A stretch of DNA of 21,430 nt from Bacillota bacterium (GTDB lineage: Bacteria; Bacillota; Clostridia; Lachnospirales; Lachnospiraceae). The notes beneath the pieces were generated by a model, which made no database searches, had not been told where the DNA came from, and was given only the letters and a program-made list of their open reading frames with translations. The translations under genes and the position numbers were made by a program. The DNA lies in contig JAEZKD010000185.1 of NCBI GenBank assembly GCA_023415655.1, positions 1 to 21,430 of the forward strand, given 5' to 3'. Numbering within the stretch: position 1 is the first letter of the stretch; each line of letters begins with the position of its first letter. Positions 1-7,676 of the stretch are shown piece after piece.

Positions 1-634
1 GTCAGGAAGTGCTCTTGCAATTAACTGGGCACAGGAACATATACCAGCGATTCTTCAGGGCTGGTATCCTGGAGCACAGGGTGGTAGAGCAATTGCAGAA
101 GCGATCTTTGGTGAATTTTCACCAGAAGGAAAGCTACCTGTAACCTTCTATCATTCTACTCAGGATCTACCTGATTTTACAGACTACTCCATGAAGAATA
201 GAACCTATCGTTATATGAAAGGGGAAGCTCTTTATCCATTCGGCTATGGATTATCCTACGCAGACTTTATCATTGATGAAGTAGAGTTGGATACCGATGA
301 AATAACAGAACAGGGGATCAATGTTAAGTTACGTATCACCAATAATGGTAGAATGAAGGGTAGAGAGACCATTCAGGTTTATATCAAATCTGAAAAACCA
401 GATACACCGAATCCACAGTTAAAAGCATTTACTAAGGTTGAGTTATCCGCTGGGGAGAATAAAACCATCCAGATTCATCTTCCAATGCAAGCCTTTAGTT
501 TATGTGATCTAGAAGGAAAGAAAGTGGTAGAACAGGGCAATTATTCAATCTTTGTGGGTGGTTCACAACCGGATGAAAGAAGTATCTCACTTACAGGGAA
601 ACAACCACATAAGCTCATAGGTAAGAAGTTTTGA
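1..634 (+). CDS. Glycoside hydrolase family 3, C-terminal part (5' end outside window)
   Basis: The reading frame is open from base 2, so only the C-terminal ~210 residues are visible and the start lies upstream. The part seen begins in the second (alpha/beta sandwich) domain of GH3 enzymes (GWYPGAQGG, GKLPVTF) and reaches the conserved YPFGYGLSY segment. It then continues into the fibronectin-III-like C-terminal domain (GRETIQVYI, QLKAFTKVELSAGE). The family hydrolyses beta-glucosides, beta-xylosides or related oligosaccharides. The catalytic nucleophile domain is missing here, so substrate cannot be judged. The next gene begins 71 bases downstream on the same strand with no terminator between them, so the two are probably one operon for plant oligosaccharide breakdown. 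Confidence 0.93.
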   Translation, partial: SGSALAINWAQEHIPAILQGWYPGAQGGRAIAEAIFGEFSPEGKLPVTFYHSTQDLPDFTDYSMKNRTYRYMKGEALYPFGYGLSYADFIIDEVELDTDEITEQGINVKLRITNNGRMKGRETIQVYIKSEKPDTPNPQLKAFTKVELSAGENKTIQIHLPMQAFSLCDLEGKKVVEQGNYSIFVGGSQPDERSISLTGKQPHKLIGKKF

Positions 635-705
635 ATATGAATGTAACGGTATAGATTTGTTAAGCAAAAGAAATGATATCGTCTAGACTGGAGGGAGTAT
701 TCATA

Positions 706-1785
706 ATGAAAAACATCAACCTTACGAATGTTCCTGAAGCATACAAACATGCGGTCAGGAAAGAGCAACAAGGAACCATAGAAGAAGCAACCTATCTTGT
801 TCATAATTATATTAATCAGGCGCGACAGCTGGTGAGTAATCAAGAACTAGAATTAGCACAAACAGGTAGAGTTACAATTAAGGCAGATGCTATTCTAAAA
901 AAATGTAATGTATATTTACCAGCTGGTTACAATCAAAAAAATTGTTCGACTAAGTATCCGGTTCTGTATCTACTTCATGGAGTCGGTGGAAATCGATTTG
1001 AATGGTTAGGTGGAAGTGGTGAACTAGATGGTTATTATGTCATTTGCAATATATTTGATCATCTCATTGCGAATGGAGAGATTGAACCATGTATAATTGT
1101 ATTTCCTGATGGTAGAAGTGCATGGGACTGGAAGGACCAAAGTTTTAATCCTGACGGAACAAATCTGCTTGGTTTTTACTATTTTGATTATGAATTAAGA
1201 TATGATCTAATTCCATACATCGAAGAAAAGTATCATACGCAAGCAGATATTAATAATAGCTTTGCGGAAAGTGTAGGCTATAATCGTATGTACAGAGCAA
1301 TTGCAGGTCTTTCTATGGGAGGTATGCAAAGTCTGAATCTGGTACTAGGTGGTTATCGTTACGACTCTGAGAAATACACAGATGAGATTAGTGAGTGTAA
1401 AAATGGCCTTGCAAAGACTGTACCTGCACCTGGGTTGTTGAATCTTTTTGCCTATGTAGGGGCCTTCTCCAATGCACCTACATCAAGTGAAGGTAAGCGT
1501 CTAGGTGCCAAAATATCATCGTGTGACTTTCAGTTAGATGTTTTATATATGACTTGTGGCGATGAAGATGACATAGCGTATGAAATGGGTTATCAAAATG
1601 CAATTGATGGTTTGTGGAAGTCAGCTGGAGATAAACTCAGGTATTTTTATACTGTGACAGTGAAAGAAGGAAAGCATGATTTCCCTGTATGGTTAAATGG
1701 TGCATATAATTTTTCTCGTATGATTTTTAGTAATACAGTTAGAGATAAGGAAAGGTATTGCGTCGACAGTATACTTTGTAAATAA
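706..1785 (+). CDS. CE1-type alpha/beta-hydrolase esterase (feruloyl/acetyl esterase-like)
   Basis: A 359-residue protein of the putative esterase family (PF00756, esterase D/feruloyl esterase type). It shows the oxyanion-loop region LLHGVGG, the strand IIVFPDGR, the nucleophile elbow GLSMGG with Ser203, a likely catalytic acid in CGDED (Asp286-Asp288) and a catalytic His324 in GKHDF. An in-frame ATG at 673 has no ribosome site. The ATG at 706 follows GGAGGG (690-695) at good spacing and is chosen as the start. There is no signal peptide, so it is likely cytosolic and acts on imported esterified oligosaccharides, consistent with the GH3 gene just upstream. The exact ester (feruloyl or acetyl) cannot be read from the sequence. 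Confidence 0.88.
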   Translation: MKNINLTNVPEAYKHAVRKEQQGTIEEATYLVHNYINQARQLVSNQELELAQTGRVTIKADAILKKCNVYLPAGYNQKNCSTKYPVLYLLHGVGGNRFEWLGGSGELDGYYVICNIFDHLIANGEIEPCIIVFPDGRSAWDWKDQSFNPDGTNLLGFYYFDYELRYDLIPYIEEKYHTQADINNSFAESVGYNRMYRAIAGLSMGGMQSLNLVLGGYRYDSEKYTDEISECKNGLAKTVPAPGLLNLFAYVGAFSNAPTSSEGKRLGAKISSCDFQLDVLYMTCGDEDDIAYEMGYQNAIDGLWKSAGDKLRYFYTVTVKEGKHDFPVWLNGAYNFSRMIFSNTVRDKERYCVDSILCK

Positions 1786-1817
1786 GATCATGAAAAGAGA
1801 ATCGTAAAGTGGTTATT

Positions 1818-1870
1818 AGGTTGTCTCAAAACTATATGAATGTAAATATAGTTTTGAGGTAGCCTTTTTC
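1818..1870 (+). terminator. Rho-independent terminator after the GH3-esterase operon
   Basis: A ~20-bp stem, AGGTTGTCTCAAAACTATAT against ATATAGTTTTGAGGTAGCC(T), is closed by an 8-base loop, paired with several G-U contacts, and followed by a T run (1865-1869). Confidence 0.85.
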
Positions 1871-1918
1871 TTTCATCCAATTCAATGGAGTAAAAGATAA
1901 TATCCGTCTACAATGGTA

Positions 1919-1947
1919 TTGTTGGTAAGTATGAAATAGAGTATAAT
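1919..1947 (+). promoter_or_regulatory. Sigma-A type promoter for the M28 peptidase gene
   Basis: TTGTTG (1919-1924), a 17-base spacer and TATAAT (1942-1947) lie 55 bases upstream of the peptidase start and downstream of the preceding terminator. The gene therefore appears to be a separate transcription unit. Confidence 0.75.
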
Positions 1948-2001
1948 GTTCATAAAGTAGGTAGTTTATACTGACAAATGAGAGTTATTAGGAGGTAAAA
2001 C

Positions 2002-3231
2002 ATGAACATAAAACAAATCAATGAGATTTTTTCTGATACAGCCTATGTACGCACGGGTGGTAGAGAAAGTGAACTAAAATGTGCAAATTACTTGAAGGCG
2101 AAATGTGCTGAGATGGGTTTAGAAGCATACCTAGAAGAGTTTGAGGTAGATATGGCTGATCTAAAAGAAGCAGAACTTATTATCGACGGTAAAGTAATTC
2201 CTTGTAAGGGCTATCTTTGCTGTGGCAGTGGAGAAGTAACAGCTCCTTTTTACTATATGCAACATGATGATTCATATTCATTGGAATGCTGTAAGGGGAA
2301 AATAGTAATGAATGATGGATATCTGGGATACTGGAGATATCAGGATTTAATTGAACATGGAGCAGTCGGATTTATTACATATGACGGTAATGCAAATTAT
2401 ACGGATGAGGATATTGACCAGAGAGAGCTTCGCTCCTACATTAGCAAAGGGAATAAGATTCTTGGTGTTAATATCAATGCAAAGCAAGCAATTGAGTTAG
2501 TGAAAAATGGTGCAAAAGAAGCAACAATTCGCATCAAGCAAAGCGAATATAAAGGTAAGTCTCATAACGTGATACTGGATCTGCCAGGTGAATATGAGGA
2601 AAAGATTGTTATCACAGCTCATTATGATTCGACCTCCCTTTCACAAGGAGCTTATGATAATATGTCTGGAAGTATTGGTTTGCTTGGAATCGCAGAAAAA
2701 TTCGCAAAAGAATCTCATCGCTATGGTCTTCGATTCATTTGGTGTGGTTGTGAGGAGAGAGGATTGTTAGGTTCCAAAGCTTATACAGCTGCGCATGAAG
2801 AGGAATTGAAAAAGGTTGTATTGAATATCAATTTAGATATGATAGGTTGTATCATGGGTAAATTTATTGCCTGCTGTACGAGTGAAGAAAAACTAGTTCA
2901 TTATCTAGAATATATGTCTTGTCTGGAAGGTTTTGGGATGAGACCATACCAGGATGTCTATTCCAGCGATTCCACCCCATTTGCTGACAAAGGAGTGCCA
3001 GCGGTTTCGTTTGCAAGAATTGCACCACAGAATACTGCGACGATTCATAATAGCTATGATACCGCAAAGGTTATGAATGCTGAACAGATGCTGATTGATA
3101 TTGACTTTATCAATCGATTCGTCTCTTTGATGGCAAATGCGGCTAAGTGCCCAGTATCCAAAGAAATCCCTGAGAGTATGAAGGAAAAATTAGATAATTA
3201 TCTTGGAAGAAAACGTGAGAAGAAGAAATAG
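2002..3231 (+). CDS. M28-family zinc metallopeptidase (aminopeptidase-like)
   Basis: A 409-residue di-zinc peptidase. All expected M28 residues are present: His207 (AHYDS), bridging Asp219 (GAYDN), the catalytic/metal pair Glu251-Glu252 (CGCEERG), Asp279 (NLDMIG) and His349 (TIHNSYD). Residues ~90-170 (KGKIVMNDGY, GAVGFITYDG) look like the inserted PA (protease-associated) domain common in this family. The N-terminus has no signal peptide, so a cytosolic enzyme trimming peptides is most likely; M28 members can also be carboxypeptidases or cyclases. The start is supported by AGGAGGT (1990-1996), and the gene has its own promoter and terminator, so it is monocistronic. Confidence 0.9.
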   Translation: MNIKQINEIFSDTAYVRTGGRESELKCANYLKAKCAEMGLEAYLEEFEVDMADLKEAELIIDGKVIPCKGYLCCGSGEVTAPFYYMQHDDSYSLECCKGKIVMNDGYLGYWRYQDLIEHGAVGFITYDGNANYTDEDIDQRELRSYISKGNKILGVNINAKQAIELVKNGAKEATIRIKQSEYKGKSHNVILDLPGEYEEKIVITAHYDSTSLSQGAYDNMSGSIGLLGIAEKFAKESHRYGLRFIWCGCEERGLLGSKAYTAAHEEELKKVVLNINLDMIGCIMGKFIACCTSEEKLVHYLEYMSCLEGFGMRPYQDVYSSDSTPFADKGVPAVSFARIAPQNTATIHNSYDTAKVMNAEQMLIDIDFINRFVSLMANAAKCPVSKEIPESMKEKLDNYLGRKREKKK

Positions 3232-3248
3232 TGCTATTAGGACGGCTT

Positions 3249-3282
3249 GCCCTAAGTTGACTCTGGTTAACTTAGGGCTTTT
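3249..3282 (+). terminator. Rho-independent terminator after the M28 peptidase
   Basis: GCCCTAAGTTGAC (3249-3261) pairs with GTTAACTTAGGGC (3266-3278), a 13-bp stem with one mismatch and a 4-base loop, followed by TTTT. Confidence 0.9.
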
Positions 3283-3387
3283 CACTGAATCAGTAAATTT
3301 TAGCTATTTACCTAGCATCATTCTAGCAGAAACTGCAAGGCATAATATTGCTACATATGTTAGAGTTAGCTTGAGAGGAGGGATATA

Positions 3388-4284
3388 ATGAACTGGCTTA
3401 ATCAAATGAACTATGTAATGGATTATATTGAAAAGAATCTAGAGTCTGAGATTGATATGAATGTTGTAGCCGAACTATCCTGTTATTCTGTGACGACGTT
3501 TCAACGGATGTTTTCGATTATTTGTGATATTTCTTTGTCAGAGTACATAAGACGTAGGCGGCTTACACTTGCGGCATTTGAACTTCAAAATAGCAATATT
3601 AAAATCGTTGACCTAGCTGCAAAATATCAATATGAATCGCCCGAAGCATTTACTAGAGCTTTTCACACATTACACGGTGTTTCGCCGTCTATAGCACGTA
3701 ACATCGGAACGCCTTTGAAAGCTTATCCACGTATCTCTTTTCATCTAACCTTAACAGGAGGTACTCCAATGAATTACAGAATTGAGCAAAAAGAAGGTTT
3801 TACGATTTATGGGATTGAGCGTATGATTTGTACATTAAACGATGCGAATTGGAAGGAGGTTCCGGAGTTTTGGGGAGAAATTGTATCCAATGGCGAGTAT
3901 GACAAATTGCTACAATCTACCTCGTTACCTATACCTAAAGAAGGACTTAATCTTTTGAACGCCATTGACTGTTATCGTACTATCGATGAAAATACGATTC
4001 CATATATGGTATTTGCTTTTAAAACGGAACAAAGTAACATGGATGGTTATACCATTGTTGATGTGCCGGCTGCAACCTGGGCGATATTTAAGAGTGAGCT
4101 TCACACAATCGAAGAAACAAGCAATGCCATAAGTAGTCTAATTAAGCAAATCTATGTGGACTGGCTTCCTACCGCTAACTATACTAAGGTAGAAAATTAT
4201 GAATTTGAGTTAACTTATAAATGCAAAGATAGGTATTATAGTGAGATATGGATCAGAGTAACTCCAAATAAGGAGGAAGTATAA
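3388..4284 (+). CDS. AraC-family regulator with C-terminal GyrI-like effector domain
   Basis: A 298-residue transcription factor. Residues ~8-105 form the double helix-turn-helix of the AraC/XylS family (SEIDMNVVAELSCYSVTTF, IKIVDLAAKYQYESPEAFTR, HGVSPS). Residues ~125-298, beginning MNYRIEQKEGF, form the GyrI-like/integron-associated effector-binding fold, ending ENYEFELTY and YYSEIWIRV. This layout (DNA-binding domain first, small-molecule domain last, as in Rob-like regulators) usually senses hydrophobic compounds and controls export or stress genes. The start follows GAGGAGGG (3375-3382). Its targets are unknown; the palindromic promoter of the next gene is one candidate, although AraC proteins normally bind direct repeats. 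A decayed relative of its 3' end lies at 6062-6145. Confidence 0.92.
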   Translation: MNWLNQMNYVMDYIEKNLESEIDMNVVAELSCYSVTTFQRMFSIICDISLSEYIRRRRLTLAAFELQNSNIKIVDLAAKYQYESPEAFTRAFHTLHGVSPSIARNIGTPLKAYPRISFHLTLTGGTPMNYRIEQKEGFTIYGIERMICTLNDANWKEVPEFWGEIVSNGEYDKLLQSTSLPIPKEGLNLLNAIDCYRTIDENTIPYMVFAFKTEQSNMDGYTIVDVPAATWAIFKSELHTIEETSNAISSLIKQIYVDWLPTANYTKVENYEFELTYKCKDRYYSEIWIRVTPNKEEV

Positions 4285-4300
4285 TGGCATAGGTGAGTAT

Positions 4301-4328
4301 AGGTCAATTACTTATGTATGGCCTTTTT
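4301..4328 (+). terminator. Weak possible terminator after the AraC-family gene
   Basis: AGGTCA (4301-4306) can pair with TGGCCT (4319-4324), six base pairs with one G-U across a 12-base loop, followed by a T run. The stem is short, so read-through is plausible. Confidence 0.4.
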
Positions 4329-4336
4329 TATATTGT

Positions 4337-4365
4337 TTGACATGTAAAAATTTACATGATATAGT
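4337..4365 (+). promoter_or_regulatory. Sigma-A promoter with an operator palindrome in the spacer (yczE unit)
   Basis: TTGACA (4337-4342), a 17-base spacer and TATAGT (4360-4365). Inside it lies a perfect inverted repeat, CATGTAAA (4341-4348), two bases, TTTACATG (4351-4358), filling nearly the whole -35/-10 gap. A dimeric repressor bound there would block RNA polymerase. The XRE domain encoded by the second gene of the unit is a reasonable candidate (inference). Confidence 0.75.
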
Positions 4366-4488
4366 GAAAAATGGTAGGTAATATTATATTTGAGTTATTT
4401 TACGAAGGAATTAGAAATATATTATGTCAGTAACTTTAGTTGAAAGTACAAGAAAAGCGGATAAAAGGAACATAGAAACGAGGGTATA

Positions 4489-5145
4489 ATGAAATTTAAA
4501 AATGTAGATAAAAAGAGTCTATTTCTAGTTGTAATATCAGTAATATTAATGGGTCTATCCTTATCTTTTATCAATCAGACGAATTTTGGGACAGATCCGT
4601 GTACCCTCTTTAATCTTGGGATGGCAGCTAAATTGGGGCTTTCACTTGGTAATTGGCAGGCGATCTTTAATTGTATACTTTTAGTGATTGTATTTATATA
4701 TGACAGAAAGCAGATAGGATGGGGAACAATTGTGAACATGTTCCTTGTCGGTTATAGCTTTGATTTCTTTACTTGGGTCAATAGCTTATGGATTCCAGTG
4801 GATTTTTACTCTAGCTTAGTAGTGAGAATTTGTGTGATAATTCCAGCACTTTTTATTTTTGTTGTAGCTGCTTCGACTTATATAGCGGTTCAGCTTGGAA
4901 CCGGACCATACGATGCAGTTCCATTTATTCTCGCAGCGAAGCTCCATAAGGTTTCGTTTAAAGTAGTTAGAATCTCATGGGATTTAACAGTGAGTTTGCT
5001 AGGATTTTTACTTGGTTCTACAATTGGTCCTGTGACCATTGTTATGGCATTTGCCTTAGGACCAGTAATTAGTTGGATTCGAGTTCATGTAATTGAGAGA
5101 ATTCTACATACTGAAGAGAAAAAAGATAGTCCGAGCTTTAGCTAA
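4489..5145 (+). CDS. YczE/YitT-type integral membrane protein
   Basis: A 218-residue, strongly hydrophobic protein with about five or six membrane segments. It carries the two repeated family motifs: NFGTDPCTLFNLGMA near the N-terminus and GTGPYDAVPF after the middle. These place it in the YczE/YyaS/YitT family (COG2364). The biochemical role of the family is not established; Bacillus yczE has been linked to nonribosomal lipopeptide production. The start is ATG 4489 after GAGGG (4480-4484). The stop of a 21-codon upstream frame (4424-4489) overlaps this ATG. The gene is followed after 60 bases by the XRE-HD gene with no terminator between, so the two are probably co-transcribed from the promoter at 4337. 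Confidence 0.85.
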   Translation: MKFKNVDKKSLFLVVISVILMGLSLSFINQTNFGTDPCTLFNLGMAAKLGLSLGNWQAIFNCILLVIVFIYDRKQIGWGTIVNMFLVGYSFDFFTWVNSLWIPVDFYSSLVVRICVIIPALFIFVVAASTYIAVQLGTGPYDAVPFILAAKLHKVSFKVVRISWDLTVSLLGFLLGSTIGPVTIVMAFALGPVISWIRVHVIERILHTEEKKDSPSFS

Positions 5146-5205
5146 GTAACCTAAAATGAATAGGAAGGATCCAATTAGATAAGTAAAACCAAAGAGGGTA
5201 TATTT

Positions 5206-6069
5206 ATGAATGATTCATTTGCAAGGCGATTTGTGATAGCTAGAAAAAAGAGTAACATGACACAGATGGAAGTTGCTGAAAAACTCGATATTTCATTTGA
5301 AGAAGTGAGCTTATGGGAAAGAGGAGAAAATCTGCCGGGAATGGACAAAATGTCTGAGATTGCAAAGTTGTTTGGGGTAACGATTGATTGGCTGATGACA
5401 GGAGAATATGAGATAGAAGACACATTTTATGAGCTAGATAGTCTTTCGGATCGATTATTTAACGAAGATAAGATGTATACCTATGTGAAAACATATGCAA
5501 CTATGAAAGGAATGACTCAAACGTTGCGAGTTCTTCCATATGCAAGAGATTTACATAAGAATCAATATCGGAAGGGAAAGGACAAGATTCCATATATCTA
5601 TCATCCACTTCTATTATGCTGTCATGCATTGGCTTTGGGACTTGAAGAAGATGATCTAATTTCAACTGCTTTACTCCACGATGTATGTGAGGATTGTGGA
5701 ATTCTACCTAGTGAATTACCTGTAAATGAAGAAACAAGAAAAGCGGTAGACCTTTTGACGAGGAAAAAATCATCCAATGGAGATGCGTCTAATGATTTAG
5801 AAGCATATTATGCAGGTATCATAGGAAATAAGATTGCGACAATCGTTAAGCTATTAGATCGTTGTAATAATATCTCAGGGATGGCAACAGGATTTTCTAA
5901 GGAAAAGATGATTCGATATATTGAGGAGACGGAGACCTTTATCTATCCTATAATGCGCAAAGCGCGAGCAATTTATCCAGTGTATTCAAATCAGATATTC
6001 CTGATTAAGTACCATATGATGAGTGTGATGGAGAGTTTAAAACGTCAGCTTATACAAAAGTTCGACTGA
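5206..6069 (+). CDS. XRE-type HTH fused to a RelA/SpoT-like HD hydrolase domain
   Basis: A 287-residue two-domain protein. Residues ~4-66 are a Cro/C1-type helix-turn-helix (MTQMEVAEKLDIS, SLWERGENLPGMDKMSEIAK). Residues ~105-250 match the HD domain of (p)ppGpp hydrolases, with the set expected for catalysis: Arg122 (QYRKG), His133 (PYIYHP), His158-Asp159 and Glu162-Asp163 (LLHDVCED), and Asp218 with Asn222 (LLDRCNN). No synthetase or regulatory (TGS/ACT) domain is present, so it resembles a small alarmone hydrolase carrying a DNA-binding domain. Substrate could be (p)ppGpp or another nucleotide; this is inference from motifs. The start follows GAGGG (5194-5198). It is downstream of the YczE gene in the same unit and might bind the palindrome at 4341-4358. 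Confidence 0.85.
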   Translation: MNDSFARRFVIARKKSNMTQMEVAEKLDISFEEVSLWERGENLPGMDKMSEIAKLFGVTIDWLMTGEYEIEDTFYELDSLSDRLFNEDKMYTYVKTYATMKGMTQTLRVLPYARDLHKNQYRKGKDKIPYIYHPLLLCCHALALGLEEDDLISTALLHDVCEDCGILPSELPVNEETRKAVDLLTRKKSSNGDASNDLEAYYAGIIGNKIATIVKLLDRCNNISGMATGFSKEKMIRYIEETETFIYPIMRKARAIYPVYSNQIFLIKYHMMSVMESLKRQLIQKFD

Positions 6070-6145
6070 TAATTACACTAAGTTTGTAAATTACGAGTTT
6101 GAATTGACTTATAATTACAATACATATATTATAGTGATGTAAATT
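6062..6145 (+). pseudogene. Fossil 3' end of a second AraC/GyrI-like regulator gene
   Basis: Read from 6065, the translation is TDNYTKFVNYEFELTY, identical at 13 of 16 positions to the C-terminal stretch TANYTKVENYEFELTY of the AraC-family protein (its codons at 4171-4218). After a one-base frame change at about 6125 the match resumes as YYSDV against YYSEI. Most differences in the matching codons are silent third-base changes, so the fragment descends from a diverged paralogue rather than a fresh copy. It has no start or helix-turn-helix part and abuts the stop of the XRE-HD gene. Confidence 0.75.
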
Positions 6146-6150
6146 TTTGC

Positions 6151-6180
6151 GCACTCAATTAGAAATGGTTGGGTGCTTTT
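6151..6180 (+). terminator. Rho-independent terminator after the yczE/XRE-HD unit
   Basis: GCACTCAA (6151-6158) pairs with TTGGGTGC (6169-6176), eight base pairs with one G-U, followed by TTTT. Confidence 0.7.
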
Positions 6181-6252
6181 GTTATTCTAAAAAGTATCTA
6201 TTTATTGAATAAATTGAATATAATAAACGGTAAAATTAAACCAATTGATTAA

Positions 6253-6281
6253 TTGACAGTTAAATTCTAATATTTTATAAT
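6253..6281 (+). promoter_or_regulatory. Consensus sigma-A promoter for the binding protein-chemoreceptor operon
   Basis: TTGACA (6253-6258), exactly 17 bases, then TATAAT (6276-6281), a perfect match to consensus in an AT-rich region. Transcription would start near 6288, leaving a ~100-base leader before the lipoprotein ATG. No riboswitch fold is recognised in the leader. Confidence 0.85.
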
Positions 6282-6386
6282 ATTAATTGCTTAATTGCAA
6301 TATTTTTGATATAAATGAAATATTATACAAAAATCAATGAGTTGCATTATACAAAGGAACATACGAAGGATGAAAGGGTGATTAGC

Positions 6387-7664
6387 ATGAGGAGAAAACT
6401 TTTACCATTATTATTAACAGGAGTAATGGTGATAGGAACAATGGTAGGATGTAAGAAAGTAGCAGAAACCTCAGAGAAGAAACGAGATGAAGAAGTTATA
6501 ACAGAAGGTACTCAGAAATCAGAGGTTGTAAATTTGACTGTATGGGTTGATGAAGGAAACATCTCGATGATGGAGGGAATGCTTACTTCTTTTAAGGAGT
6601 ATTATGCAGAACAGGCAAATTTTGAAATAGCCATGGAAATACAAAATGAGAGTGAGCTTCGTAATGTGCTTTTACAAAATGTTCATGCTGATGTGGATGT
6701 ATTTTCTTTTCCAGATGATCAGTTGAACACTCTGATTGCAAGCGGAGTAATATCGGAAGTGCCAGATTATGAAACAATTAAGTCTTTAAATACGGAAGGA
6801 TCTGTTGAAGCTGCTTCTCTAAATGGTAGACTTTTTGCTTATCCTATGACTGCAGATAATGGAAACTTTATGTATTATAACAAACAGTATTTTAGTGAAT
6901 TGGATGTACAGACATTGGATGGTATGCTTCAGGTAGCGAAAGAGGCAGGAAAGAAAATTGCAATGGATCTTACATCAGGTTGGTACTTATATAACTTTTT
7001 TGGTAATACAGGTATGAGCTTAGGATTAAATGAAGACGGTGTTACAAATTACTGTAATTGGAACACAGCATCCGGAGATATTACAGGGCTTGATGTTGTC
7101 GAATCACTAATAGAAATTATTGAGAATCCTTATTTTGTTGTTACAAGTGATTCAGAATTTGTTTCTGGTTCAGAAGAAGCAGATTCAATTATTGCATCGG
7201 TTAGTGGTGTATGGAATGCAGTTGCAGTAAAAGAATTATGGGGAGAAGATTATGGTGCAGTTAAGCTTCCGACCTTTACTTGTGCTGATCAACAGATCCA
7301 ATTATCCTCATTTACGGGTTATAAGTTGATGGGGGTAAATGCATATTCTGATCAGGTGGAATGGGCTCATAAACTGGCAGATTGGTTGACAAATGAACAG
7401 AATCAGACGATCCGTTTTATTGAGAGAAATCAGGGGCCATCAAATAAAAAGGCGGCAGCATCGGAAGAAGTGATAAAAGTACCTGCAATTCAAGCAGTAA
7501 TTGACCAGTCCCAGTATGGTACGTTACAGCGTGTTGGTAATAATTATTGGCAGCCATGCACGGATTTTGTGAACACATTATTAGCGGGAAATCCAGAAGA
7601 AATACCTCTACAGGAACTTTTAGATACGTTGGTACAAAAAATCACAGCACCAATCGTAGATTAG
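6387..7664 (+). CDS. Extracellular solute-binding lipoprotein (family 1, sugar type)
   Basis: A 425-residue protein with a lipoprotein signal peptide: MRRK, a hydrophobic run and the lipobox MVGC with the acylated Cys22. The mature part has the maltose-binding-protein fold: LTVWVDEG at the first strand, the ligand-cleft region FMYYNKQYF, and SGVWNAVAV followed by YGAVKLPTF. An upstream in-frame ATG (6315) has no ribosome site and would bury the signal peptide, so ATG 6387 after AAAGGG (6373-6378) is chosen. No ABC permease or ATPase gene is adjacent; instead a chemoreceptor starts 12 bases downstream. It probably captures a carbohydrate and presents it to that receptor, although it could also serve transporter subunits encoded elsewhere. 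Confidence 0.88.
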   Translation: MRRKLLPLLLTGVMVIGTMVGCKKVAETSEKKRDEEVITEGTQKSEVVNLTVWVDEGNISMMEGMLTSFKEYYAEQANFEIAMEIQNESELRNVLLQNVHADVDVFSFPDDQLNTLIASGVISEVPDYETIKSLNTEGSVEAASLNGRLFAYPMTADNGNFMYYNKQYFSELDVQTLDGMLQVAKEAGKKIAMDLTSGWYLYNFFGNTGMSLGLNEDGVTNYCNWNTASGDITGLDVVESLIEIIENPYFVVTSDSEFVSGSEEADSIIASVSGVWNAVAVKELWGEDYGAVKLPTFTCADQQIQLSSFTGYKLMGVNAYSDQVEWAHKLADWLTNEQNQTIRFIERNQGPSNKKAAASEEVIKVPAIQAVIDQSQYGTLQRVGNNYWQPCTDFVNTLLAGNPEEIPLQELLDTLVQKITAPIVD

Positions 7665-7676
7665 GAGGGACATCAG

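Noticed and set aside
541..843. A 100-codon minus-strand frame across the GH3-esterase junction
   Set aside because: It overlaps two real genes in antisense, has no family features and no ribosome site.
6315..6386. Extended N-terminus of the solute-binding protein from ATG 6315
   Set aside because: It would place 24 charged residues before a clear lipoprotein signal peptide, and there is no ribosome site before 6315.
6288..6386. Possible riboswitch in the leader of the binding-protein operon
   Set aside because: The leader is short and AT-rich with only small repeats of AATTGC; no known riboswitch core is recognisable.
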